64,000 bases of DNA from Nyssa sinensis (lineage: Eukaryota; Streptophyta; Magnoliopsida; Cornales; Nyssaceae). Numbering within the stretch: the first letter of the stretch is position 1; every line of letters starts with the position of its first letter. Of this stretch, positions 45,901-57,471 are shown in pieces. The translations under genes and the position numbers were made by a program. Under the pieces are notes generated by a model that worked only from the letters and a program-made list of their open reading frames with translations, did not search any database and was not told the DNA's origin. The stretch spans positions 4,560,501-4,624,500 of the forward strand of contig CM018032.1 of assembly GCA_008638375.1 (NCBI GenBank). Direction: 5' to 3'.

Positions 45901-46210
45901 GCTTTCAAATTATTTTCATTATTTGTTTGATATTGTGGAAAATTAGTTTCTTGAGAATGACAGGTTGGTGTAATGTTGTCAATTTCCCGTACTGTTCTTC
46001 CATGGGTTAAAGTAATTGTGGCAGTCAATTTGTGCTTGAGCAATGATTGTAAAGATCTGAAATCAGATTTAGTTGTATATATATCTCTTCATTCAAAGAG
46101 ATGCAAAAGTAATATATATGATCTCTATATAATGAAGTTCCAATCTGTAGCTTTACCTTTTTTCTGCTTTTGGAGAATGCTGTATTGAGTATTGCTCTTT
46201 TGCTCATGTT
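42915..46210 (+). other. MEKK1: 3' flank of the kinase gene, possible spliced 3' UTR
   Basis: Thirty-nine bases after the stop, GATGATGAG|GTAAAA at 42944-42959 could be a donor. TTCTGAAAACAG near 45659-45670 could be an acceptor, followed by non-repetitive sequence to about 46200. Between them, at 44189-44868, is a transposon. This split UTR is an inference from splice-like signals only. The remaining DNA is AT-rich with no other gene that I can see; an LTR-like GCCCCTCGAGGGGAAG phrase is at about 43713. Confidence 0.3.
44189..44868. mobile_element. Non-autonomous element with 9-bp target duplication (Mutator- or hAT-like)
   Basis: AACCTAACT is repeated at 44189-44197 and 44860-44868, flanking a 662-bp body. 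Its ends AAGGATCACAATTTCGTTTC and, in reverse complement, CAATGATCAAAATTTCATTT are imperfect inverted repeats. Subterminal AAAAATGGAAAC- and AAAAACGGAAAT-type repeats occur near both ends. A 9-bp duplication favours a Mutator-like origin. There is no coding capacity. Confidence 0.65.
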
Positions 46211-46868
46211 GTAAGCGAGGGGGAAGAGAAAAAAATGGTGTTGCTTGGGACCGGGCGGGGAACTCGTGGGGGATGTTATAGTCTTCCACAGATGGTAAAA
46301 AGGGTGTGTGATTGCAGCATAGTAACTGTTTGCTTTATTCTATGTTTGTTGACGGCTTGCTACATTCTCAGAGTTTATTGGAGGATTTTAAAGATTAGCT
46401 CACCATAGCTACCTATTTATTCATGCTGCTGAGTATCCGCATGATATATTTATTGGCTTCCATACATTTTACTTGTGTTGCTAATAGATAAATATCCACA
46501 TTAATTGTTCATCGCCACACATGGAGATCACCACAATTTGAGAGGATACAAAATCGCAGTTGTTATAGCAAGAGTATGGCAGCAAGACTGGAAGTGTGAA
46601 GGGATGGGGTCGTGCATAGATGGATATATTAAATTTTTTATTTTTATTTTGGTGTAGAAACAAAAAAAAGATACTGTTTCTTACTGGGTCTGCTGCTTGA
46701 CCTGGGATGAGTTGGGAATTTGGGTTGGTTGTGTTCAAGTCTTGGAAGTTTAGAGCTTGGGATCTTTGTGTACAGACTTGAGGCAAGGGTTGATTTAATT
46801 CATTCTACCATTTATCTTGGGTAACTAATTGAAGATGATTTCCATGATTTCTTTTGGGTTGCATGATT

Positions 46869-46906
<38 letters not shown>

Positions 46907-47149
46907 GCCATCTAGCTTAGCTTATGAGCTGGGCGTGCCCAACTAATGTTAACATAATAGAACTATCCTGATGGACAAAGAAGACCCCTGCCCTATACCT
47001 ACCCTACCCTTCACTGAGGGGTTATATACCTAAAGGGTGCCTTGCTCAAGTCCAGTTTTAAAGCGTAAAGCCTACGCTTACCCCCTTTTTCTCCTGGCAA
47101 TTGCACTAAGCTAACAAAGTATTGTTTGAGACCATCCTTTTAGGTATAA
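46211..47149. other. Intergenic DNA with a (TA)n tract
   Basis: A TA microsatellite is at about 46872-46902. I see no gene or recognisable element. Confidence 0.5.
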
Positions 47150-47350
47150 ATATATTTTTAAAAGAGGAGATTATCTTTGACAGGATCTACCTTCGTCTAC
47201 ACAATTAGCCAAAACTTTGACAATGACTTCATAGAGCACATTACATAAAGCTAATAGGCCTCTAGTCTGGTATCCATTCAACCTTAAATATTTTTGGGAA
47301 CTAAAGCGAAAAAAGGTTTACTAAGCTGTTTCAGCAGATACCAGACTAGA
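47150..47350 (-). mobile_element. LINE reverse transcriptase fragment, minus strand
   Basis: 47270-47190 on the minus strand translates to L-C-N-V-L-Y-E-V-I-V-K-V-L-A-N. This matches the R-P-I-x-L-x-N-V-x-Y-K-x-x-x-K-V-L-A-N motif of L1-type RT. No other domains are found nearby. Confidence 0.5.
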
Positions 47351-48838
47351 GGATCTCGGTAAATCTGGGAAAAAAAGTGCAAAAAAATCATCTGACCCTA
47401 TAGAAATAGAGGGTCGGTAGTATGGGTCATTCCTCACATATGAAATGCACATATAACTATGATGCAACCAAATCGTGATAGTTACAACGGTTTCTCTAAT
47501 ATGGGTTATTCCATTTAAAGGCACTGTCAGCTAATTAAACTAAGCTCATATATTTGAGAAAGTTTCACATTATTATCTAGTAGTGTTTTACAAGTAATTG
47601 AAGTGTTTTTGATTAATTCTAATTATAATTGGAGTGGATAATTAGTTTGCTTATAGGATTACAACTTTGTGTTAGCGTAGGAATAAAATTGAAAATTGAA
47701 AATTTCTATATATATATATATGTATATATATTAGAAGTATTAGCAGTGGGAGTTGAGAGCTACAAAAATTAACAGAGAAGAGTGGTGGCGGGAAGAAAAG
47801 AAATGTGGCCGTGTGTGGCCATTAGAATAGTTCGATAAAAGTGAGTGAATTTGTGGCTGAGATGGCCTAGTGATAATTTGTTAATATAATAATATTATTT
47901 TTTTAAGTTCATGAGACATCACCCTATATATATATTGTTTGATATTTGATTTATTCAATACAGTGTGTTGGAATATTAAGGGTTTTGGGTCTGACAATCA
48001 GTATTAGAGTGATTTTTAAATTGTATTATCATACTTTTTCTGATATATATTCAATAAGTTATTTTTTCTTTTCAGTCTTACAATTATTTATGTAATTTCT
48101 TTTTTAGTTATGTTTATTCTTCAAAATTTCTCTAGCATTGTCAAGTCACAGTATCTTAAAAGTTTCATTTGATTCAGGAACTTGTTAAGCAATTTCTGTA
48201 TTTGGTTATCATGAAAAACAGTGGTAAAAATGAGAATATGAAGGAAAACGAGTGAGAAATTTTTGAGTTCAGATGTGATGTGCCTTTGTTGTGTTTTTTT
48301 TCCCCCTCTTGCTTGCCTAAAATTAGGAAAAATTTAAAATTTTAGTCATCAATTCAGATCGGATAATGATTTTAAATGGCACTTCTATCTCTATTACATA
48401 CTATACACGTTACATCTTTTCAAATAGTTAACTTTCATGAACAGTGTTATAGTGATCGAAAAGGTAAGTTTCGAATATTTGTCGTATTTAAATATTTAGT
48501 GTGAGTTTAAATTTTTATTACTGAATCTTTCGAGTTTAAATGGTACTAGTACATGTATCTCAGATTTGTTCTTATTGAAAAAAAAATTGTTAAATTCTAA
48601 ATTTATTAAAGTAGGAGAAAATATATGAGAGATTTATTTTTCTTTTTCACTTTTCTTTATTATCAAACCCAAAAACCAAATAGAACATAAAAAGGAAGCC
48701 CACCCACATACCAAAAGTACTGAAAAAAGAAGAAGTGTTAAATGAGTGGAGATATCAGTGTTGAGTTCCATACATTTGTAGATTTATGAGACTAAGTCAC
48801 TTGGGATATACATGGAGTATGATAACGAATATATTTTT

Positions 48839-48869
<31 letters not shown>

Positions 48870-51300
48870 AGTATGAGTCATTGACAGTCATAATATGGCT
48901 TGGCCATGGAGCAACTCAAGGTAAGACTTTTGAAAGACAATATGCAAGTCCCCAATAGCATTACAGCCATTCTTGGCATGCGCTTGTGATTTCAAGACAA
49001 TGCCATAATAAGTAACCTACATATGTTTAAGCAAGAAATGGACTATTTTGACCTCTTCTTTACCCAATCAGAAAGTCTTTTTTGCTTGACAGAAAAGCTC
49101 TGGTGGCTTTCTTTCATGTGAAGGAATGAACTCATGCTCACGCTCACGCAGTGAACATTTACACCACTTAAAAACATTCTTAATAGAGAAGAGAGAACAT
49201 GGTCATTATTGCAGTCATAAGATTAAAGGACTGATGAGAGAACAATTGTAACTACGGCATTGGCAAAAGTATCATGCATATAGATATGTACACATATCTA
49301 AATCCAGATTTTGTTACCATGCAAATAAGTTATCACTGTACATACCTATTAGAGTATTAATCCTTCAGAACCAAAAGTATCAAAAGTTAAAGCTATTATT
49401 AAAGACAGCATCTACTTGTCAACTCACCCCTTCATGTATGCCTAGGTTCCTTCCCTAAGTGGGTCTTGTAGTCAAAGTAGTATCTTCTTTCTTTTTCGAA
49501 GATTAGGAATCAATCTTTATTTGCTGGGATATTATGAATAAATTTGTAAGTTTTGAAGCGAATTTAAAGATATTTTTTTTAAAATGTAATTTGCTTCCAT
49601 TTAGTAGAGTTTATTGATGGGTTACTGGCAAAGTCGTCATCAAGATACAATAAAGTCTTCGGTTTGAAGAACTGCAACCAGAAAAGTTAAAGGATTTCTT
49701 ATGAAATCCTTTGATTATAATTTTTATTCTGAAAAAGAGAGAGTTTCATTAATATTCTAATTTGTTGTACTACTGTATTTATCTACAGATGTGTCTTTTC
49801 ACAAAAAGACACAACCTGTTCATAAATATCCAAATGATATGTTTCTATAAAGAGTCACAACCATTCCATTCAATATATCTTTTGAAAAATATACAACCTT
49901 TCTTAAATACTCATTAGACACCCATTCGTGAAACACTTATTCAATACACTCATTTGATCATCGCTAATCTAGACCGTTGATTAGGCGATCCAAAAACAAA
50001 TAAATCAAAATTGATTTGTCTTTGATGAAGTAGCGTTGTGCGAATTTTTGCGCGTTGGGTTCTATGGATTACAACTTATGTGGGCTTGGTTCAATCCATG
50101 GGTCAATAAAGATCTTATAGAACCAAATTAAATATAAGTAATAAGTTTTCATATATAAATATACAAAAAAATAGTATAAAATCAATATAGAACAAAGTTA
50201 AAATCTATTATATTATCAAACATAAGAGCTTGCTTCAACATTATCGGTGACAAGATTGAGTCCCATTTTATTGTGTGGACAAGATGGACTGGATTAGTAG
50301 TTATCAACACTTTTCTATTGCCTTCTCTATTTGAGAATAACCTAATTTAAGCAAAAATATAAATATTTTGTAGAATGTTACATATAAAGCATTTTTAAAA
50401 AGTAAAAATGATGGAAACTCAAATAAATATAAAATAAGTTGAAATCAATAGAAGAAAAAATTGAGAATTCTTGCTATACATTGAACTTCTGCCACCTTTT
50501 AAGAGTTAATAATTTGTGGTCTACATTTATGAAAAATGAATACAATTATATTAGAATTTGTCAGTAGGGCAATAAATGAACTTGAATGCAGTTAATACTG
50601 AGAGTAGTGTTAGCTATTTTTAATTTAGATCTTCAATTTTAATTATATTTTTAATATAAAATGTTAGAATACAATAATTTTAAAATTCATACGAACTTCA
50701 AAACGATCAACATTTTTCTAATACTTAATAGGTTGTGTTCTCTCTCATGAGGTGTACTTTTGAGTGAAAATACAAATGGGGTGCATAAAGTTGATAAATA
50801 AGGGGTTGGTGGGTAAATGTGAAAATATCAAAATAAAAAATAAAAAATTGAAAGGTCAAATTCCTGATTGTTAAAATTTTAAAATAATAAATAATAAATA
50901 AAATTAAAATTTTGTAGACAGTCACTCCCTCACCCCTCTGGTCCACTGGGGTGAAAGTGATGATTGTTTCTACTAAATTCTAAGTATATATCTTAAAGGG
51001 TTCATATCCTCGGTGGTGCCTGTGATGATTTTCATACTAAATTTCTCTTTCATAATTATAGCCTGTGCCTTAAAGGGTTTATGTCCTTTATAATACTTGT
51101 TTCTACAGTTATCTTTAAATTATTGTTCTTTTTAAAAAAACTAATTCATCAACTTTTATGTACAATACTTCTTAAATATTTAATTGTAGAAAATATGAAT
51201 CCATTTAAAAATATATTGTGATGTAAATGTTTGAAGTTAGTTGATTAGGATCCCTAATGCAAGATTTCATTAGCATTAATGATCATGAAGTCTGCAGTCA
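47351..51300. other. Gene-poor, AT-rich intergenic region
   Basis: No convincing gene is seen. (TA)n tracts are at about 47707-47731, and a (GA)n run at about 48841-48868. Around 49730-49920 there are repeated phrases such as CACAACC after AAAGA that look like degenerate LTR or spacer sequence. Confidence 0.45.
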
Positions 51301-51564
51301 ATTATATTCTCACAGATTCCATCAATCTCCTGGACCCATAATAGCAAACTTTTGAGGTGGATTCCAAAGAGGAAAGGTTCCAGGAATCACCTCAAATCCC
51401 ATCTTATGTGGACTGCATGTGAACTGATTCCTAAGGTTCCCCAATGGTTTGGTAGAAGAATCATCAATCATGCAGCATCAAAATCTTTGCTAGAATCTGA
51501 TCTGGGCTTTAAATTTGTGACTGCTTTTTCTATCTCACCTCTCCCAAAAAGAAGGCATCACTAG
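51301..51564 (+). other. Possible coding fragment, unidentified
   Basis: An ORF of 70 codons starts at 51352 in sequence less AT-rich than its surroundings. It is basic and contains W-F-G-R-R-I-I-N-H. I do not recognise it. It may be an exon or gene fragment, or chance. Confidence 0.2.
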
Positions 51565-52621
51565 ATTTTTTTTCTTCTTTTTTCACATAAGTTTTCATAT
51601 AGAGTTTGAACTTTTATGCCTATTTTATAATAATCTAAATTACTATTAAATTAAGACACAAGATTGAAGCTTTGATTTATTTAAAATTATAATTAAGATG
51701 TTGTTGCATGGTGTGATGGAAATATCTTGTCTCTATATCAAGGACAATGATGTGATTTTGAGTCGTTAAAATTAGCATTTAATCTTAGTGGGGGAGTTTT
51801 ATCCACTAGGTACTATCTTTATTTAAAATAATAATTATGGTAAGCAAACTGGGTTTTATTAAAAATCATTAATTATTATAATATTTAATTTAAGTAATAA
51901 AATTAACCATGTGGACAGTGGAGCTGTGGGAGAGCTGGTGAACAGAAGCAACATTTGGACCAACAGTTTCATGCCACAAGGAAATTGTTTGTTTTTTCTG
52001 TACATTTTTCAAATTGTTTAAAGTAAAAAGCACAAAACCAAACAAAGGTGTTTGTATTTTCTCTAATAATTCTATATTACCATTTTCTCTCTGACATTAT
52101 CCTCAATTTTTAATTATCTTGTTGATTGAACTTACATCACTCAGTGTGGGGAGGATATTAGTGTTCCAATGGTGTTTTAAATATAAGGAAAAGTTTGTGA
52201 AGCTGCCCCTCATTCTATGGATATCATTCAACTTTGACAAAATTTTCTGTCTGGCAATAGATAAATAAATAAATATACATCTATACATAGAGAGAGAGGC
52301 GCACCAGATACCAAGGCGACTCCAAGCTTCACCAAAGAGCCATTTCCTCCTTACCCCCCTTCGTCTGCGATTAGCCGCCCCCAGCTGTGACTTGTTGAGT
52401 GACCCTTTCCATTTTTGTTACCACATACTCTCTCTCTCTCTCTCTCTCACTGTCTGTCTCTCTGTCACTGTCTATCACTCTGTCATGTGGTGCATAAACA
52501 TGTAGTACCATAAACTGCGCCCCTTGTGTTTGGTCACTGACCATTGGGTTTCCCATGGGTCAATTGGCAGGCACAAATAGTGTCCCCCCCCTTTTTTTTT
52601 ACGTACTGTTTTTTTACGCGG
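51565..52621. other. Intergenic DNA with a (CT)n tract
   Basis: A CT-rich microsatellite is at about 52429-52462. The GC-richer stretch 52300-52400 could be a promoter or UTR, but no gene follows. Confidence 0.4.
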
Positions 52622-52827
52622 CTCCGTTTGTTTTTTTTTTCAAAAACAGTTTTCTAATTTTAAAACGCGGAATACGCATTTCAAAATATATTTTATTTAA
52701 TTTTTTTAAAATTTATATTATCATATCCAAATATATTTTTACAATTTTTAAAAAATTAATTACAAAATTTTGAATATATTTAAAAAAAAAATTTAAAAAT
52801 TATTTCTGAATCACAATCCAAACGGAG
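52622..52827. repeat. Short AT-rich MITE-like element
   Basis: CTCCGTTTG at 52622-52630 and CAAACGGAG at 52819-52827 are perfect 9-bp inverted ends around an AT-rich 206-bp body. The flanking duplication is unclear. Confidence 0.5.
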
Positions 52828-52891
52828 AGGTAACTACTTTTTTGGTGGTTTATTGGGAGTCACCCCTCATTCACTTTCTTTAATTTTTAAG

Positions 52892-53118
52892 TGTCAAATT
52901 TAGTGGAGTAAAATAAAAGATAAAAAAAGAAAAAAAACTCTAAAAGATTACATTGTATTAGACGAATGTATATAAATTATACAAGAGACCTCTCTTTATA
53001 TAGGAAAGTTACAAGAACTGTATAATGTAAGTACTGGAAAAAAAAGCTAACACAGTGATGACTAACCCTAACCCTAGTATCATAATATTATATAACTAAT
53101 CTTAGTATACTTTTAACA
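52892..53118 (-). repeat. 3' LTR of the TRIM-like element
   Basis: It shares CACAGTGATGACT/CACAGTGACGACT and CCCTAACCCTAGTATCA phrases in order with 53655-53889. Confidence 0.8.
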
Positions 53119-53654
53119 CCCCATCAAATTCAAGGTGGGAGTATTGAACCAACTTGAGTTTGAAAATAGAGTCTGAAAGATGAGTTGTTGATTTGTTGGT
53201 GTTGACGTCGTCGTTGATGTTGTTGTGGTGGAGCTGTTGATGAGGTAGACTCTCAACAAAACCAATGAGGACACATGGAAGTGCATAGTCTGGAGCTGAT
53301 GGTGGTGCATGGAAGCACATGAATTTTGATGAGAGCATATGGAAGCGTAGAGCAAATTAGGATGGAGCTGAACATATGATGGAACACGTGTGAAAGGGCA
53401 GATTATGAAGGAGTTGAACACATGACGGAACACATCTAATGGTTTACGTGACTAAATACGTAGTTGATTTTGTTGGACACGTGGCGTCATACATGTGTTG
53501 ACTTACGTGGTGGAATACGTAACTTTCTATTTCCTTAAAGCTTTGTTAACTCTAGAGGGTTTTAGAAACTTCGTTAGGGACGACAATGGCTTCTATTTGG
53601 GTTGATGGGTGGTAAGGGAAGAATATAATGATGGACAAATTGGCTTTGATACCA

Positions 53655-53889
53655 TGTTAGATTTGATGGAATAAAGTAAAAGAGAGTGAAAAAGAGAAAA
53701 GGGAAAAATTCTAAAGGACTACATTGTATTAGATTGTTGTATGTAAACTATACAAGAGACTTCTCCTTATATATGATGGTCATAAGAGCTATATAAGGTA
53801 AGTACTAAAAAAGAAAACTAACACAGTGACGACTCACCCTAACCCTAGTATCACAATAATATACAACTAACTTTAATATACTTCTAACA
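53655..53889 (-). repeat. 5' LTR of the TRIM-like element
   Basis: It lies next to the primer binding site at about 53641-53655, which makes it the 5' LTR on the minus strand. Confidence 0.8.
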
Positions 53890-53988
53890 CCAAAATTGGT
53901 TAGGATATTCACACGCTAGTTGCACTTTTGCAGAGTATAAGTGAACTTACATTGATAAAATTTATTTGCGTAGCTCTTGTTGTATATA

Positions 53989-54112
53989 TTATGTGAAATA
54001 TATTAACAAGCTGCCAAGTGTCAAAAAATAGACCCCGCCATTAAGTCTGGAGTGTCGAAAAATATTAAGGAAGACACATCTTTTATTTTATTTGGCAATA
54101 TGGAATATTTAA

Positions 54113-54154
<42 letters not shown>

Positions 54155-54181
54155 GTGAAATATATTAACAAGGTGCCAAGT
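53989..54181. repeat. 32-bp direct repeat around a displaced repeat unit
   Basis: ATGTGAAATATATTAACAAG plus TGCCAAGTG occurs at 53991-54020 and again at 54153-54181. The 130 bp between them contain GCCATTAAGTCTGGAGTGTC, a copy of the unit also found at about 61576-61600, and a long (TA)n tract at 54119-54151. Confidence 0.75.
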
Positions 54182-54265
54182 GGTCCAGTGGATAGGGTGT
54201 GTGTGTGTGCTTGTGAGGTCTAGGGTTCAAATCAGGGGAGCTTCGGCTCCCATTTATTTTTTTGA
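54172..54265 (+). mobile_element. Possible tRNA-derived SINE head
   Basis: AAGTGGTCCAGTGG resembles box A, and GGGTTCAAATC at about 54228-54238 resembles box B, with a GT run between. The spacing is tRNA-like. Further tail or ends are not defined. Confidence 0.35.
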
Positions 54266-55985
54266 TTTTTGGTCGTCCAAACAACAGATAAGGGTCCAAA
54301 TTAGGGATAGGCTATCCCTATTCCACACGTGATTATCAATTTAATCTTCTATCCCCGTAACCAAACATCTTTTTTTTTTGTTTTTAAAAACATTTTAGCC
54401 TAATCAAAATGACGTACTTTCAGACTAATTATTACACGTAGACTGGGTCCCGACCCAAACCTAAACTAACCTGAGACCCGAATTCGTTACTGTTTATCGT
54501 CTTCCTCAGGACAATGAACAGTAACTATAAACCCTCGAAAATTTAGACCTTAATTCATGGATTTTTGGCAAAGGTTTTTCACTGTTTTCGATTCAAAATC
54601 ATTTCTGGAGGCTTAATACACACTTTAGCATTGGTTTTGTGAAATGAAATGAGCTCAAAAGCTCGATTGAGGCTCGATAATCATGATTGTAACAAGTTCA
54701 GTTTGGGCTTATTTCTCCATCAAAATTGATGGGGTTTGGCTTGTCGTGATCCTAAGGACGTGGGGATTGATTCCCATTCAAGAATTCAATTTAAGGCTCT
54801 ATTGGTGAAGCTTGGTTTTAAACCCGCGACATGCAACATGGTTTTTCTCCTTCGTTTTTGATCCATTTAACATAATTTTTGTGTTTTTTGTGATCCTAGA
54901 AACCTCTAGTTTAATCTCCATATTATAGAAACCAATTTGGTTTTAGTTGATTCAAACCCGTATCTCGAGGTCCATCAATAGCAGCTTGGTTCAGTTCTTA
55001 TGGTTTAAAGGCCTTTTAGCCTCTATTTTCACCTCTAAGCTACTAGATATCAGTAGGGCAACATATATATATATATATATATATGGAGTTGCACATTGCA
55101 CCAAGGAGTATATTGCGGATAATAGAAGCATGTTCCTATGTAATACTAATCAAAGGAATAGATAAGTGACGAGAAGAGATTCTACAGATAGACTAGCAAT
55201 AATCCAATGGAATGTGATAGGTTAGTTATTTGAGAATTGTCTTTGTAGACTTATGCTATTATTTTAGTTGATTAGTGGATTCTTTTGTACTGAATGAGTT
55301 TTTCTACCCCATGAGTGTTTTCCCATTATACATCATGGTGCCCTTCTTATTTTCATTATTTTGTTTTTTTTTATTATGAATGCTTGATACACTTGAATTC
55401 ATTGTCTAAGTAATTTAACAAGAGGTTTTCTTAGATAACCTTTAAGGATTAAATAAAATAGAATTTTTGTCAACAATCATAATTAATTAATCCTAACCTT
55501 ATTTGGCTTTGATTAATTAAATAAGGACATATTTTTTTGTCTCCATAGATGTACTTACAAATTTGTGGCATATTTGAAAATATACTAGGACATTGAGGCC
55601 AATCCATTAGATTGGAGGAAAATGGGTGTCTAACACCTCCTCATTTTGCACCTTAGCCCCAAACTTTGGATTTCTTTCTAGTTGTATTCATTTATCATTG
55701 CCTTGCAATTTTGATTATCAAGTTGCAACTTTTTGGGGATTAAAATATTTAGATTATATGTAGGATCAAAGCTATGTAATTTTTAATCTTTAAGTCCTAT
55801 TTACATGTATCATTTTTACAAGTTGTAACTAATTTTCTCATTTAACTACCATAACATGAGTTGACTCCTCCTCCTTAACTATACACTTTAAGGGCCCTTT
55901 GTTAAGGAGTCTTTAGTAGTGTAATTGAGAGCATTTCCACATGGATTTTCCCGTAGTACTTTTTTTTATAATAAAAAGTAGTTAC
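54266..55985. other. Intergenic DNA without a recognised gene
   Basis: A hairpin GTTACTGTTTATCGTC ... GACAATGAACAGTAAC lies at about 54487-54526, and a (TA)n tract at about 55061-55085. I see no coding region. Confidence 0.45.
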
Positions 55986-56670
55986 AAAAAGTGTTAGCAA
56001 ATGGTACCCTAGGTCAATGCGTATTGTCAAACATGATTTTACTATTTTAATTGTAATGGTTGAATTGACTAAGCATATAAATGATGGATAAAGTTTTCAT
56101 GGTGTATGCTTTTTATTGATGATATTGTTTTAGTTGATGAAACTAAAAGAGGGATAAATGATTAATTAGAGGTATGAAGATAGGCTCTAGAATAAAAATG
56201 GTTCGAGATAAGTTGAATAAAAACTGAATATCTTAAGTGTAACTTCAGTAAAAATAGTAATACAAACGAGGAGTGAAAATTAAAAATCAAGCGTTAATAA
56301 AAAATGAAAACTTCATTATCTAGGTTCACTTATTCATTAAGCGGGAGAACTTAGAGATAATGTTACTCATAGAATTGAAGCAGTTTGTGTTAAGTGGAGG
56401 AGTACATTTGGTGTATTGTGTGATTGATGTATACCTTTAAAATTGAAAGGTAAATTTTATAAAACACTATTAAACCAAGGATATTATATGGAATAAAATG
56501 TTAGGAAGTTAGAAAACATGTTAATAATGTGAGTATAACTGAATTGAGGATGTTGAGGTAGATGTGTGGTACAATAAGAAAAGATAGAATTAAATATGAA
56601 CACATTCATGAGATGGTAGTCGTACACTTATATGAGATAAAATGAGAAAAAACTGGTCAAGGCGGTATGG
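55986..56670 (+). mobile_element. RTE-type non-LTR reverse transcriptase remnant
   Basis: Frame-shifted + strand translation gives L-D-x-L-V-type RT palm pieces near 56100-56170. It continues with Y-L-G-S-L-I-H near 56315-56340, V-K-W-R-S-T-F-G-V-L-C-D near 56385-56425, L-K-L-K-G-K-F-Y near 56440-56462 and M-L-R-x-M-C-G near 56548-56570. This order is typical of plant RTE (BovB-like) elements rather than the L1-type LINEs elsewhere here. It ends at 56670, where TGTCACGCCCCTG begins. Confidence 0.6.
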
Positions 56671-57426
56671 TGTCACGCCCCTGAGTCGCAGGGCCGGACT
56701 TGGTACCCCTAAAGTAAGGTAATAGGACTAACCATCCTAGTCATGTGTATAAAATACGGGCCATTCTTTTTTAAAAATTAATTTCCTTAAATCACTTGCC
56801 TTTAATTAGATCCCTTTAATTCATTTCGGTTTGGTTCCATGATTAGGCTTGTTTAAGTCTCGTAATGGGATTAAATAAGGTTGATTACTATTAAATGTAA
56901 CTATGTTGTTGTCCATCAACTGCACATAGTATGGTAATATTTAAAGTTGACTCTAGCAATCCTTATATACAAAACAAATACATAAATTGTCTGACGGATA
57001 CAAGCACCTTTTATGAATAATACAAAGAATGAATACAATAATGTAAACTAAATGTTACAACGTCCTCAGTCCATCCTGTAATACTTTAAAAACTATCATC
57101 TATCACTCCATCACTTGTCATTCTCATGAACAACAGAGGTGAGCCATAACGTTCAATAGGGTTTCCCAAAACACACAAGTAAGCAACGTGCAAAAACTAA
57201 TGCAAGTTCGAGGAGGAAAATTCCAAATGTCCAGTATGCATCACAAGTACATAATCACAATCTATACCAGTCACAGACATAGGTATAACTATCAAGAATG
57301 TATGACACCACTATGAGGTTTAACAATAATAACCAGACAATTAGTATATACAAGATCGAACACGTGACGTGAGTATATTCATACTAATCCTAAGACGCAT
57401 CTCCATTTCCTATTTAAAGCCACAAG

Positions 57427-57471
<45 letters not shown>

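Larger units (their letters stand above)
52892..53889 (-). mobile_element. TRIM-like mini LTR retrotransposon
   Basis: Two direct repeats, 52892-53118 and 53655-53889, align over their length. On the minus strand each starts TGTTA and ends in CA. Just inside the right copy, the minus strand reads TGGTATCAAAGCC, a tRNA-Met type primer binding site. Just inside the left copy it reads GATGGGG, a plausible polypurine tract. The interior is only about 536 bp and has no pol domains. LTRs of about 230 bp and a total of about 1 kb fit the TRIM class. A flanking 5-bp duplication was not found. Confidence 0.8.

Noticed and set aside
53069..53090. CCCTAACCCTA phrase resembling telomere repeats
   Set aside because: Only about two units, present in both LTRs of the TRIM-like element; it is part of the LTR and not a telomere.
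54172..54265. Functional tRNA gene
   Set aside because: Box-like motifs are present but no acceptor stem or full cloverleaf can be formed; at most a SINE head.
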